Origin: Candidatus Argoarchaeum ethanivorans
Lineage (GTDB): Archaea > Halobacteriota > Methanosarcinia > Methanosarcinales > EX4572-44
DNA: 7,679 bases
NCBI GenBank assembly: GCA_905067535.1
Contig: CAJHIR010000049.1
Location: 1 to 7,679 of the forward strand
Reading direction: 5' to 3'
Each line of letters starts with the position of its first letter. Positions within the stretch are counted from its first letter, which is position 1. The notes below the pieces were generated by a model. That model was not told the DNA's origin, ran no database searches, and saw nothing but the letters and a program-made list of their open reading frames with translations. The translations under genes were made by a program, and so were the position numbers. This document shows, piece after piece, positions 1-7,309 of this stretch.

Positions 1-1715
1 CTGCCCTCCAACACGTTCCGGATAAAGAAGAAGCATGGAAAGACCTCCACAAACTAACACATGACAAAGACTGTTATGTGCAGGTGAATGCAAATCATTC
101 TCTTGGTAAAGCGTCCATATTAAAGGCAACAAAGGCACAGAGTGACTTTGAGTTCATGGAAGAGATGGAAAATGCCATTGAATTTTTTGAGAGATCGTCA
201 AATGAGATAGAATTTTTCAACCCATCAAAATTCTGCCTTCCGTTTTACAGATCGTTTTACGCAGTAACTTTCAAGAAGGAAGGAACAGAAGACGAAATTC
301 AGAGATATCTCACAGATGCAAAGGACGCAACGAAAGGATCAAAAAACAAAGAAACACTCATTAAAGTAGTAGAAAATCTCGCAAACGCACTAACAGAAGC
401 TCACAAAATGCAAGACGCAAATCTGGATACCATACAGCATTATCTCAACATCTGCCGACAATACTGTGACAGCGCCGCAGACCTGATTGTTGACGCAGCG
501 GATGGTGCGCCGGGCGCCGCACAAGTTTTGCAGCGCGGGCTGCCGATAATCGATAAACAGATAAAAGAGCTAATACAAAAGATCAAAGAGAAGGCAGAAG
601 CGGTATGCAGGAAGACGCAAGGAACGCCGCTTGAAAAACTTGGACGTGCAACTGCCAGATCTGTAAAGGAACTGCTGCCCATAAACGACATATTGGCGCT
701 AACGATGGCGCTGGACAACATGACAAGTATTGCAAGAGGCTGGTGTGAGTATCTTCCAACCGATAAAAAAATAAACGCATGTGAACAGCTCAAAAATCTA
801 ACAGGTATGGAACATGGGGAACAGGGCATGGCGATTGTCAGTGTTTTTGAGTACTTGCAGGAAAACATCTACATCCCTAAAATACAGCCCGTGCATATCT
901 CAGAAACAAAACAAGAAATCGTCAGAATTGCAACAGCCCAAATCTCTTTTGATCTGACAGAATCGTTTCCATTCACCGTCAAAAAGAAAGAAGAGGTAAA
1001 AACAAAAATATTTTCAGTACTTGAGATAGCCAGGAACGATGATGCAAATATCGTCTGTTTACCTGAACTCTGCCTCTGCGAAGAATGGATAAGTGAGATC
1101 AAGAGCAAATATCCTGACATGATTGTTATCGGTGGAAGTTTCTATAAAGACAACAAAAACATCTGTCCACTAATAACAAAATCTAATCGCAATATCCCCT
1201 ACCAGCAAAAGATCAAACCATCGACTTTTGAAGATGGAGTAATGGAACCAAGGATGATACCCGGAGAAACAACATACAGATACGAGACCCAGTTTGGCAA
1301 GTTCATAATACTGATCTGCAGGGACTTTGACGATTTAGCCCACTACTTCAGAGGAGCCGATATTGATATGATCTTCTGCCCAGCCTTCAACCCTGCAAAC
1401 AAACGATTTCAGAACGAGGCACACAGTCATGTCGAAAGAACCCCATCTTATATCCTGATTGCAAATACAGGGCTCTACGGCGGGACATCGATCTTCGGTC
1501 AGTTGAATAACGGCTATTTCAGCTCATTAGTGGATGGCGGGTGCAAAGACGCGGGAGACCTGACATATAAATTGTGCGAGGTTGAGGAAGGTCAAGAAGA
1601 AGTGATTATCGCAGATTTTAATCTAAAGCATAAAAATGTTCAAACACCAACGCCATCCAACCCGGATGAAGAAATACGGAGCGTTGAAAACATCAGGAAA
1701 CTGCACCTATTTTAG
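1..1715 (+). CDS. HEAT-repeat protein with C-terminal nitrilase (carbon-nitrogen hydrolase) domain, 5' end outside window
   Basis: The frame is open from base 3, so the gene starts upstream of the window; a GTG at 78 is an internal codon, not a convincing start. 570 residues are visible; numbers below count from that GTG. Before and just after it the protein reads like a HEAT-type repeat (WKDLHKLTHDKDCYV, then NANHSLGKA). Residues ~20-270 are helix-rich and charged and match no family I can name. Residues ~280-520 look like a carbon-nitrogen hydrolase: IATAQISF strand, catalytic Glu330 in CLPEL, Lys378 in YQQKIKPS, nucleophile Cys414 in ILICRDF, and the later SYILIANTGLYGGTSIFG block. Such enzymes cleave amides or nitriles; the substrate here cannot be told. 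No signal peptide or membrane segment is visible, so it is probably cytoplasmic. HEAT repeats usually serve protein contacts. The catalytic domain is likely active; its regulation by the N-terminal part is inferred. Confidence 0.85.
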   Translation, partial: ALQHVPDKEEAWKDLHKLTHDKDCYVQVNANHSLGKASILKATKAQSDFEFMEEMENAIEFFERSSNEIEFFNPSKFCLPFYRSFYAVTFKKEGTEDEIQRYLTDAKDATKGSKNKETLIKVVENLANALTEAHKMQDANLDTIQHYLNICRQYCDSAADLIVDAADGAPGAAQVLQRGLPIIDKQIKELIQKIKEKAEAVCRKTQGTPLEKLGRATARSVKELLPINDILALTMALDNMTSIARGWCEYLPTDKKINACEQLKNLTGMEHGEQGMAIVSVFEYLQENIYIPKIQPVHISETKQEIVRIATAQISFDLTESFPFTVKKKEEVKTKIFSVLEIARNDDANIVCLPELCLCEEWISEIKSKYPDMIVIGGSFYKDNKNICPLITKSNRNIPYQQKIKPSTFEDGVMEPRMIPGETTYRYETQFGKFIILICRDFDDLAHYFRGADIDMIFCPAFNPANKRFQNEAHSHVERTPSYILIANTGLYGGTSIFGQLNNGYFSSLVDGGCKDAGDLTYKLCEVEEGQEEVIIADFNLKHKNVQTPTPSNPDEEIRSVENIRKLHLF

Positions 1716-1780
1716 TGTTCAGCGCTTTAGTAATCCTTATCCTGATAATCTTGACGCGAAACAGAGATAAATCAAGCTGA

Positions 1781-1790
1781 TTTTAAATAA
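1781..1790 (+). promoter_or_regulatory. TATA-like box ahead of hairpin cluster
   Basis: TTTTAAATAA fits the AT-rich archaeal TATA element. Counting ~26 bases on, transcription would begin near 1808-1812, at the start of the second hairpin. It could serve a small RNA or a long metG leader. Identified by composition and position only. Confidence 0.3.
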
Positions 1791-1854
1791 CTCGCAATTA
1801 AGCGAGATTGCGAACAAGCTCGCATCTACTTCCAAGAGACACGTCTGCAAGTAG
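1791..1854 (+). other. Three adjacent perfect hairpins, possible structured RNA
   Basis: Hairpin one pairs CTCGC (1791-1795) with GCGAG (1802-1806). Hairpin two pairs TGCGA (1809-1813) with TCGCA (1820-1824). Hairpin three pairs CTACTT (1826-1831) with AAGTAG (1849-1854). They lie end to end with one to two bases between them. GCGAG at 1802-1806 can also pair with CTCGC at 1819-1823, which would break the first two hairpins, so two exclusive folds exist. No known RNA family is recognised, C/D-box motifs are not convincing, and the stems are short. A structured RNA or leader element is an inference. Confidence 0.3.
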
Positions 1855-1916
1855 TCTACAGGTGTTATGCAGCGATCAGAACTCATGCTGTTAGCTTCTG
1901 CCTGGTGATTATCCGG

Positions 1917-1926
1917 TTATATATTG
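1917..1926 (+). promoter_or_regulatory. TATA-like box, probable metG promoter
   Basis: TTATATATTG preceded by CCGG is the best archaeal TATA match in the intergenic region. Transcription would start near 1947, giving metG a leader of about 100 bases. The only competing signal is the A-rich stretch at 2005-2016, which would give a leader of ten bases or fewer. Confidence 0.45.
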
Positions 1927-2045
1927 ACTTTGCTAATTTGACGGCTTCTCATAAGGTAACTCACAAATAATGATTTACCAGGGAACTGTATCATTTTCCG
2001 ATGCAAAAGATAAAATACAGGATCAAGTATTGACAGATAATATTT

Positions 2046-3746
2046 ATGACTTTGTTACAGCCAATACTTGTAACCTGTGGTCTGCCCTATGCTAATGGCA
2101 AGTGCCATATCGGACATCTCCGCACTTATGTACCTGCTGACATCTTTGTGCGATCCCTGCGCAAACAGGGTCAAGAGGTGGTGTTCGTGTGTGGTTCTGA
2201 TGCGCATGGCACGCCTGTCGTGGTGAATGCTGAAGAGCAGGGCACAACTCCGGAAGAACTTGCGAAAAAATACCACGCGCACTTTGATGAAATATTCAAA
2301 AAGATGGACGTTGAATTTGACTACTTTGGAAGCACAGACTCGCAATCAAACCACAACAGAACTCTTTCAATAGTAAACGCTCTTATCAAAGCCGGCTACG
2401 TGTATTCAATGAAGATTGACCTTGCCTACTGTCCAAAATGCAGCCGTTTTCTTCCGGATAGATATGTTGAAGGTATATGCCCCTATTGCGGCTCTCATGC
2501 TCGTGGTGATGAATGCGACCAGGGCTGTGGTAAACACCTCGAGCCCGGTGAGATAAAAAATGCTGTGTGCAAGATTTGTGGAACTAAAGCAGAATACCGC
2601 AGTCAGGAGCACTTCTTCTTTAAGCTCTCCTCTTTCAAAGACTTCCTGCTTGACTATTTACCAAAGCTCGGGGGCACTACTAATGCACGCAACTACGCTA
2701 TTAAATGGGTGAACAATGAACTCAGGGATTGGTGTATCACAAGGAATCTGGAATGGGGTGTGGCTTTTCCAGATCGCGAAGATCTTGTCGTGTACGTATG
2801 GGTGGACGCCCCGATTGGATATATCTCGTTTACCGAGGAATGGGCAAAAAGGAATTGTAAAAACTGGGAAGACGTGTGGTGTTCTGATTCGCGCATTATT
2901 CATTTCATCGGGCTTGATATTGTATACCATCACTGTATCTTCTGGCCTGCAATGCTGAAAGGTGCAGGTTACACACTCCCTTCTTCGATTGTCGCATCCG
3001 GAATGGTGAAGATTGAAGACCGAAAATTCTCAAAGAGTCGTGGCTATGTACTGTGGGTTGATGAGGACTACTTTGGTCACGGCTTCCATCCGGACATCCT
3101 GCGATATTATCTTGCAAGTTACACCTCACACACCAAGGATCTTAATTTTTCATGGGAAATGTTTCAACAGAAAACTAACAGTGAATTGGCAGGCTCGTTT
3201 GGAAACTTCCTGTACCGTACATTATCATTTGCTTATAAAAATTTTGAGGGAGTTCCGGATGCAAAAGTAAGTTCTGAAACGATGAACGAAATAAAGAGAG
3301 CGATTGATGCAAATACAGCAAGTATTAATAATTATGAATTCAAGCAGGCGGCAGACCATGCCATGTTACTTGCTGATTTTGGCAACACGTACTTCCAGTC
3401 AAGGGAACCCTGGAAACTGATAAAAACAGACAGAAATAAATGTGCGGAAGTGCTGAAGGATTCTCTACAGATCGCAAAAGCTCTTATCATATTATTTGAG
3501 CCCGTCATGCCGGGTCTCATGGAAACTGCATGGAAGCAATTAGGTTTTACAGGCAATATTCATACTGTATTATATGAAGAAGCATTGATAGAGCTTGAAA
3601 ATTGTAAAAAACTGCCAAAACCAGGAATTATTATTAACAAAATTGAAAACAGCAAAATTGAGGAAATGGAGGCTCTGTTGACTGAAAGGATTGGTGGAAC
3701 ACTGGAAAAAGAGACAGAAGCACAACAAGCAAATGAAACGGTGTGA
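2046..3746 (+). CDS. metG: Methionyl-tRNA synthetase (catalytic and anticodon-binding domains)
   Basis: Charges tRNA-Met with methionine using ATP in the cytoplasm. This is a class I synthetase of 566 residues. Visible motifs are HIGH at 21-24 within [14 protein letters not shown], and the connective-peptide insert with two zinc knuckles (C129/C132 with C145/C148, and C157/C161 with C175/C178). The KMSKS loop reads KFSKS at 327-331. The anticodon-binding helical domain runs from about 365 to 520 (FGNFLYR, then [12 protein letters not shown]). The protein ends soon after [11 protein letters not shown], so it lacks the C-terminal EMAP/Trbp111-like tRNA-binding domain of the ~677-residue E. coli enzyme; several archaea carry that domain on a separate protein. 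The ATG at 2046 follows an in-frame stop at 2031 and places the motifs correctly, but no Shine-Dalgarno sequence precedes it, so a short-leader or leaderless mRNA is possible. Confidence 0.97.
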   Translation: MTLLQPILVTCGLPYANGKCHIGHLRTYVPADIFVRSLRKQGQEVVFVCGSDAHGTPVVVNAEEQGTTPEELAKKYHAHFDEIFKKMDVEFDYFGSTDSQSNHNRTLSIVNALIKAGYVYSMKIDLAYCPKCSRFLPDRYVEGICPYCGSHARGDECDQGCGKHLEPGEIKNAVCKICGTKAEYRSQEHFFFKLSSFKDFLLDYLPKLGGTTNARNYAIKWVNNELRDWCITRNLEWGVAFPDREDLVVYVWVDAPIGYISFTEEWAKRNCKNWEDVWCSDSRIIHFIGLDIVYHHCIFWPAMLKGAGYTLPSSIVASGMVKIEDRKFSKSRGYVLWVDEDYFGHGFHPDILRYYLASYTSHTKDLNFSWEMFQQKTNSELAGSFGNFLYRTLSFAYKNFEGVPDAKVSSETMNEIKRAIDANTASINNYEFKQAADHAMLLADFGNTYFQSREPWKLIKTDRNKCAEVLKDSLQIAKALIILFEPVMPGLMETAWKQLGFTGNIHTVLYEEALIELENCKKLPKPGIIINKIENSKIEEMEALLTERIGGTLEKETEAQQANETV

Positions 3747-3827
3747 TATCGCAAACAAGTGTGTCGTGGATGCAATTATTGGTCTTGCAAAGTCTTTTGA
3801 ATTATATCATCATTAAATTATAGTAGT

Positions 3828-3836
3828 AAAGGAGGG
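3828..3836 (+). promoter_or_regulatory. Strong ribosome binding site for the chimeric AAA/APH ORF
   Basis: AAAGGAGGG ends six bases before the ATG at 3843. It is the strongest Shine-Dalgarno match among the genes here and supports that start. It presumably belonged to the ATPase gene that supplied the N-terminus. Confidence 0.75.
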
Positions 3837-3842
3837 TATTCT

Positions 3843-4655
3843 ATGAACATCATCAAAAACGTAGAGATTACGAATTATAAAGGCATCGAGGAAACGCAGT
3901 TTTCATGCGGTTCTATAAATATCATAGTAGGTCCGAACAACACAGGAAAATCTTCTATCTTAGAATCGATATGGATGGCGGTCGCTTCTTTAAACGACTT
4001 TGAAGATAATCTTGAGACCCAATTATCAGATATTACCGAAACTGAAAAAATCCACCGAGAGAGGCACACTGCTCCTGAATTGTATGTACGTAAGATTCGT
4101 GATACAGTAGGTCATGGCGAATGCATAATGGGTCTGACAGATAGCTATCCAGACAGCCTTTCTTATATTACGCCGGGAGAGTTGTGTGCGATTGAGCAAA
4201 AGTGTATTGAATGGCGCTGGAAGATTAAAACCTATACAGACAGATTATGCATGACGCATGGCGATTTTCATCCATATAATATCATGTTCCAGGAGGGCAC
4301 TGATTTTACAGTACTTGATCGAAGTCGTGGTGAATGGGGCGAAGCAGCAGATGATGTGTCGTCCCTTGCTATGAATTATATTTTCTACGCCCTGCAAACC
4401 AACGGCTCTTTTACTGGCGGCTTTAAACAGTTGTTCGAGGCATTTTTTGAGAGGTATCTTGAGCTTACAGGGGATTATTTTTTGCTCAAGGTAATTCAGC
4501 CCTTTTTTGTGTTCCGTACTCTTGTCGTGGCAAGTCCCGTGTGGTATCCCAACTTATCTCTTGATGTTCGAGGCAAGTTGTTTAATTTCCTTTATAATAT
4601 TTTAGAAGTTGAAGAATTCAATCCTTCAGAGGTTGATAAACTTATAGAGTCCTGA
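3843..4655 (+). CDS. Chimeric ORF: N-terminus of AAA ATPase joined in frame to APH-type kinase C-lobe
   Basis: 270 residues. Residues 1-~62 look like the start of a RecF/OLD-type AAA ATPase: the VEITNYKGIEE strand, then Walker A GPNNTGKSS at 30-38. Everything such an ATPase needs afterwards (signature, Walker B, H-loop) is absent. From about residue 66 (KIHRERHTAPELY) the protein matches an APH/choline-kinase-like phosphotransferase: Brenner motif HGDFHPYN at 139-146 with catalytic Asp141 and Asn146, metal-binding Asp159 in LDRSRGEWG, then DDVSSLA. The kinase N-lobe with its ATP-binding lysine, usually over 100 residues, is missing. Neither half is a complete enzyme, so it may be a decayed fusion, a misassembly or, less likely, a functional novelty. 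The frame is uninterrupted and the ribosome site is good. It is convergent with the traB-like gene, 38 bases away. Family calls are from motifs; the exact junction (~4029-4052) is an estimate. Confidence 0.75.
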   Translation: MNIIKNVEITNYKGIEETQFSCGSINIIVGPNNTGKSSILESIWMAVASLNDFEDNLETQLSDITETEKIHRERHTAPELYVRKIRDTVGHGECIMGLTDSYPDSLSYITPGELCAIEQKCIEWRWKIKTYTDRLCMTHGDFHPYNIMFQEGTDFTVLDRSRGEWGEAADDVSSLAMNYIFYALQTNGSFTGGFKQLFEAFFERYLELTGDYFLLKVIQPFFVFRTLVVASPVWYPNLSLDVRGKLFNFLYNILEVEEFNPSEVDKLIES

Positions 4656-4693
4656 AATATCTGTATTTGAGCCTCTCTTGATCCTCCTGATAC

Positions 4694-5929
4694 TTATACC
4701 AGTTTTAATACATTTTCAAGTGATAGTTTTATGATTTCAAGAGGGTCTGGTATGCCAAGGTAGTGCACCATCAAAGGTATAGCCACAAAAGTTCCAACCA
4801 TGCTTCCAATGTTTGCAAGTGCTGCTACAAGGATTACGCGAAATAGTTTATTCTTCATTAGTTCTTTAAAGCTTGAAGCTTCGGCTAACGTGGTAAAATC
4901 ACCATGTGTAGGTGGTCTAAAATATGCTTCCACGAGTCCAGCGAGCCAGCCAACAGCAAGGAAGGGATGAACAAAACCAAACCATGCCAATGAGAGGGCT
5001 GTAAGCACAGAGAACGGGTGCCCTCTTGCTATAATTACCCCTGCTGCTGACAGTACGCCCTGTGTGATAAACAAGTAAGCAATGGCGGTAAGCATGGTTG
5101 CAAGAGAGATTTGCCCATAGATAATCATCGCCGCAAGCATAAAAATCGCTGTTACAATAATCAGTATTGTTGCAGCTTTCAGGATGCTAAATCGCTTCTT
5201 TGGTAAAGTAGTGAGGCTATCAAGAGCCGGCAGTGTTTCAGGATGTTCAAGATATTTTTGTATGCCTGCCCTGTGCCCTGCTCCCACCACTGCTACTACG
5301 TGCCCGTCGTGTGAGATGTCTAAAAGATTTCTTGCAATATAAGCATCTCTTTCATCAATGAGCACTTTTGCAGCAGACGGTGCATATTTTCGGAGCTCCT
5401 CCACGAGTTGGGTTACTACATCGGCATCTGTTACAGTATTGATATCTATCTCCTTTGTTCCACCAATCCCAAGACCTGCTGCAATAATTGCAAACGTTAT
5501 TTTCGCCTTTTCAAATAGCGTCATCCCTGACCAGAGTCGCTGCAAAGTAATCTGGATGTCTCGATCAACCAGTGCGATTTTTGCTTCAATCTGCTTTGCT
5601 TTTTCAATAGCTGCAAGCATTTCAGCTCCGGGCTTTACCCCCATTTCAGCCCCAATCTTCTTTTGCACGTATGACAGCAGCCAGTGAATCAAAAAATAGT
5701 GAAACTTGTCTGCACTTAACAACTCCCTGACAGGTATTTCTTTTACCTCCTGTTTACCCACGAGAGCCTTATATCTACCCTGGCAGAGTTCAATAGCAAC
5801 AATATCCGGATGTTCTCTTTCTATTGTTTCATTGACCTCGTTGATGCTTTTTTCTGATACATGCGCTGTTCCAACAACAACGATGCCTTTTTCTTGCCTG
5901 GCAGTTACACTTGCAGTGTACTCTATCAA
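4694..5929 (-). CDS. TraB/PrgY/TIKI-family membrane protein
   Basis: 411 residues. The N-terminal domain (1-~240) is the conserved TraB fold: GTAHVS with His23, AIELCQGRY with Glu47 and Arg52, DERD at 192-195, and a second GAGH with His219. The paired GxxH motifs and the Glu are the putative metal-binding residues that link this family to TIKI metalloproteases; bacterial PrgY/TraB proteins dampen peptide-pheromone signalling. About four hydrophobic segments follow (roughly 251-272, 274-301, 306-336, 363-392), so the soluble domain is tethered to the membrane. The start is TTG at 5927-5929, overlapping the TGA of the protease gene by four bases in TTGA. GGTGGT five bases ahead serves as ribosome site, and no ATG lies nearby before the conserved strand. 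The overlap implies coupled translation with the upstream protease. Its substrate in archaea is unknown. Confidence 0.88.
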   Translation of the reverse strand: MIEYTASVTARQEKGIVVVGTAHVSEKSINEVNETIEREHPDIVAIELCQGRYKALVGKQEVKEIPVRELLSADKFHYFLIHWLLSYVQKKIGAEMGVKPGAEMLAAIEKAKQIEAKIALVDRDIQITLQRLWSGMTLFEKAKITFAIIAAGLGIGGTKEIDINTVTDADVVTQLVEELRKYAPSAAKVLIDERDAYIARNLLDISHDGHVVAVVGAGHRAGIQKYLEHPETLPALDSLTTLPKKRFSILKAATILIIVTAIFMLAAMIIYGQISLATMLTAIAYLFITQGVLSAAGVIIARGHPFSVLTALSLAWFGFVHPFLAVGWLAGLVEAYFRPPTHGDFTTLAEASSFKELMKNKLFRVILVAALANIGSMVGTFVAIPLMVHYLGIPDPLEIIKLSLENVLKLV

Positions 5930-7008
5930 AGTTTACCACCAAAAATCTGGATGGAGCGTACGAGATCTGTTCGAGAGACAATGCCTGCGAGTCGCTCTCC
6001 ACTTAATACCGGCAGTCTTCCTATGTTATGTGTAAATAATAACTTAAGAGCCTTTTCTGCCGGATCATCCGGATGCAACGATATGATATTTTTGGTCATT
6101 ACCTCTTCAACCACAACTTCACCACGTTTTTGGGAGGGAACACGACTAACATCAGTAAAAGTAACAATACCAAGTAGATTGCCATTTTCCACCACTGGAT
6201 AGCCCATGTGTTTTCTTTCAAACATCGTATCCACAAGCTCGTTCAGGTTCATGGATGGTGGAACAGAAATGACTTCTTTGCTCATTAAATCAGATATCTT
6301 AATGCCTTCAAGCGTTATTGACATCTCTGTAGATTTTCCCTCTTCTGCTGCTCCGATATACACAAAAAAGGCAATTAAAATAAGCCACGGGTTAATTACT
6401 AACAACCCGAGAATTCCCATGCCAATAGCAAGCATCTGGCCAATGGAAACCGCTTTTCTTGTAGCTTCAATATAGCTCATCCGACCTGCAAGCCATGCAC
6501 GAAGCACTCTGCCGCCATCCATTGGAAATGCTGGAATCATGTTAAAAACAAAGAGCACCACGTTAATAATTCCAAGGATTCCAAAGAAGTAATACACGTT
6601 ATTCCCGAAGATGCTAAGTACATGGTCAATACCAAGAAACACAATACCCAGAGCAAGACTTGTAAGCGGCCCAACAATTGTCATTTTAAATTCAAAAACT
6701 GGATTTCGCGGCATCTCACCCATTGATGAAACACCACCAAAAAGGAATAATGTAATACTGTCCACTTTTGAACCATAATGTACGGCAACAGCAGAGTGAG
6801 CAAGCTCATGCAGCAAAATAGACAGAAACAAGAGGAGTGTTGCAGTAATGGATAATCCATATCGAAGGCTTTGAGATGGTACGCCGCCAAAACCGAATTG
6901 TTCGCTCACTGAAAAGATGTATGCAAAAAGCGGGAGCACCAGCAGTAATGTGATGTGCAGTTTTATTGGAATTCCAATGATCTTCCCGATTTCAATGGAT
7001 GACTTCAT
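5926..7008 (-). CDS. Site-2 protease family (M50) intramembrane metalloprotease with two CBS domains
   Basis: Cleaves membrane proteins within the bilayer, using zinc. 360 residues, the usual size for the archaeal/SpoIVFB-like group with C-terminal CBS pair, of which M. jannaschii S2P is the studied example. HELAH at 67-71 gives zinc ligands His67 and His71 and catalytic Glu68. NMIPAFPMDGGR at 156-167 supplies the third ligand Asp164. About six hydrophobic segments span 10-220. CBS domain one covers ~236-290 (SKEVISVPPSMNLNELVD, then GIVTFTDV) and CBS domain two ~300-355 (MTKNIISLHPDDPAEKA, then GIVSRTDLVR); such pairs commonly bind adenine nucleotides and could gate the protease. The ATG at 7006-7008 is supported by GAGGA four bases upstream. 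It is the first gene of an operon with the traB-like gene, whose start overlaps its stop. Confidence 0.95.
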   Translation of the reverse strand: MKSSIEIGKIIGIPIKLHITLLLVLPLFAYIFSVSEQFGFGGVPSQSLRYGLSITATLLLFLSILLHELAHSAVAVHYGSKVDSITLFLFGGVSSMGEMPRNPVFEFKMTIVGPLTSLALGIVFLGIDHVLSIFGNNVYYFFGILGIINVVLFVFNMIPAFPMDGGRVLRAWLAGRMSYIEATRKAVSIGQMLAIGMGILGLLVINPWLILIAFFVYIGAAEEGKSTEMSITLEGIKISDLMSKEVISVPPSMNLNELVDTMFERKHMGYPVVENGNLLGIVTFTDVSRVPSQKRGEVVVEEVMTKNIISLHPDDPAEKALKLLFTHNIGRLPVLSGERLAGIVSRTDLVRSIQIFGGKL

Positions 7009-7056
7009 ACAATCCTCGTGAGTTCAATGCAATAGAATATGAATTCATCGCTCATC

Positions 7057-7066
7057 AGTTAAAACC
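7057..7066 (-). promoter_or_regulatory. Weak TATA-like box for the protease/traB operon
   Basis: On the minus strand GGTTTTAACT lies about 50 bases before the protease ATG and would give a leader of roughly 25-30 bases containing the GAGGA ribosome site. The match to an archaeal TATA box is poor and it rests mainly on position. Confidence 0.25.
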
Positions 7067-7117
7067 CTTTGCTGGTCTGCATAGGTATTGTACAGAAATA
7101 ACAAGTACCGGTTACGC

Positions 7118-7166
7118 AAGTAATCGAGTGCAGAGATAATACCTCTTGATTATGAAGTAATCAAGT
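7118..7166. repeat. Cluster of three TAATCRAG motifs, including an 8-bp hairpin
   Basis: TAATCGAG occurs at 7121-7128 and TAATCAAG at 7158-7165, with the inverse CTTGATTA at 7145-7152. The last two form a perfect 8-bp inverted repeat around TGAAG. The wider direct repeat AAGTAATCRAGT (7118-7129 and 7155-7166) matches at 11 of 12 positions. The cluster lies 110-160 bases upstream of the protease start and just beyond the tRNA 3' end, so it could be an operator for the operon or part of the tRNA trailer. No T-run follows the hairpin. Confidence 0.5.
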
Positions 7167-7197
7167 CTTGCGGGATCGTTCAATCAGCTTGATAGAA

Positions 7198-7280
7198 TGC
7201 GGGGGAAGGGATTCGAACCCTCGGACCTCTTAAGGAACAGGCCCTGAACCTGTCGCCGTTGACCGCTTGGCTACCCCCGC
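7198..7280 (-). tRNA. tRNA-Leu (anticodon CAG)
   Basis: Read on the minus strand, the acceptor stem GCGGGGG pairs fully with CCCCCGC. The D-arm stem is GCC/GGC with a GG-containing loop. The anticodon stem ACAGG/CCTGT encloses the loop TTCAGGG, anticodon CAG, reading CUG leucine codons. The 14-base variable region, with a short CCT/AGG stem, marks a class II tRNA. The T arm is GAGGG-TTCGAAT-CCCTT with one G:U pair. The discriminator base is A, as expected for leucine. CCA is not encoded and no intron is present. Confidence 0.97.
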
Positions 7281-7301
7281 TGGTTTAGAAGTGCTGGTTG
7301 T

Positions 7302-7309
7302 TTTTATAG
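7302..7309 (-). promoter_or_regulatory. TATA box of tRNA-Leu
   Basis: On the minus strand CTATAAAA lies 22-29 bases before the first tRNA base, the expected archaeal TATA distance for a transcript starting at or near the mature 5' end. Confidence 0.6.

Larger units (their letters stand above)
1716..2045. other. Intergenic region upstream of metG
   Basis: These 330 bases contain no gene I can support. They hold a TATA-like box at 1781-1790, small hairpins at 1791-1854, a weaker fourth fold at 1859-1904, and a second TATA-like box at 1917-1926. An A-rich stretch at 2005-2016 (AAAAGATAAAAT) lies ~35 bases before the metG ATG and could serve a nearly leaderless transcript. The part just after the nitrilase stop has a short TTATC-CT-GATAA inverted repeat but no T-run terminator. 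Confidence 0.6.

Noticed and set aside
78..80. GTG as the start of the nitrilase gene
   Set aside because: The same frame is open to base 3 and encodes half of a HEAT-like repeat that the GTG would split; no ribosome site precedes it.
440..868. 142-codon open frame on the minus strand
   Set aside because: It lies wholly within the HEAT-nitrilase gene, shows no family motif, and is rich in Ser and Cys as expected from antisense reading.
1771..1782. 12-base match ATCAAGCTGATT to the minus strand at 7182-7193
   Set aside because: A few 12-base matches are expected by chance within 7.7 kb on two strands, and the surrounding bases do not match.
5358..6202. Plus-strand open frames of 109-113 codons
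   Set aside because: They run antisense to the traB-like and protease genes, whose motifs are unambiguous, and have no recognisable product.
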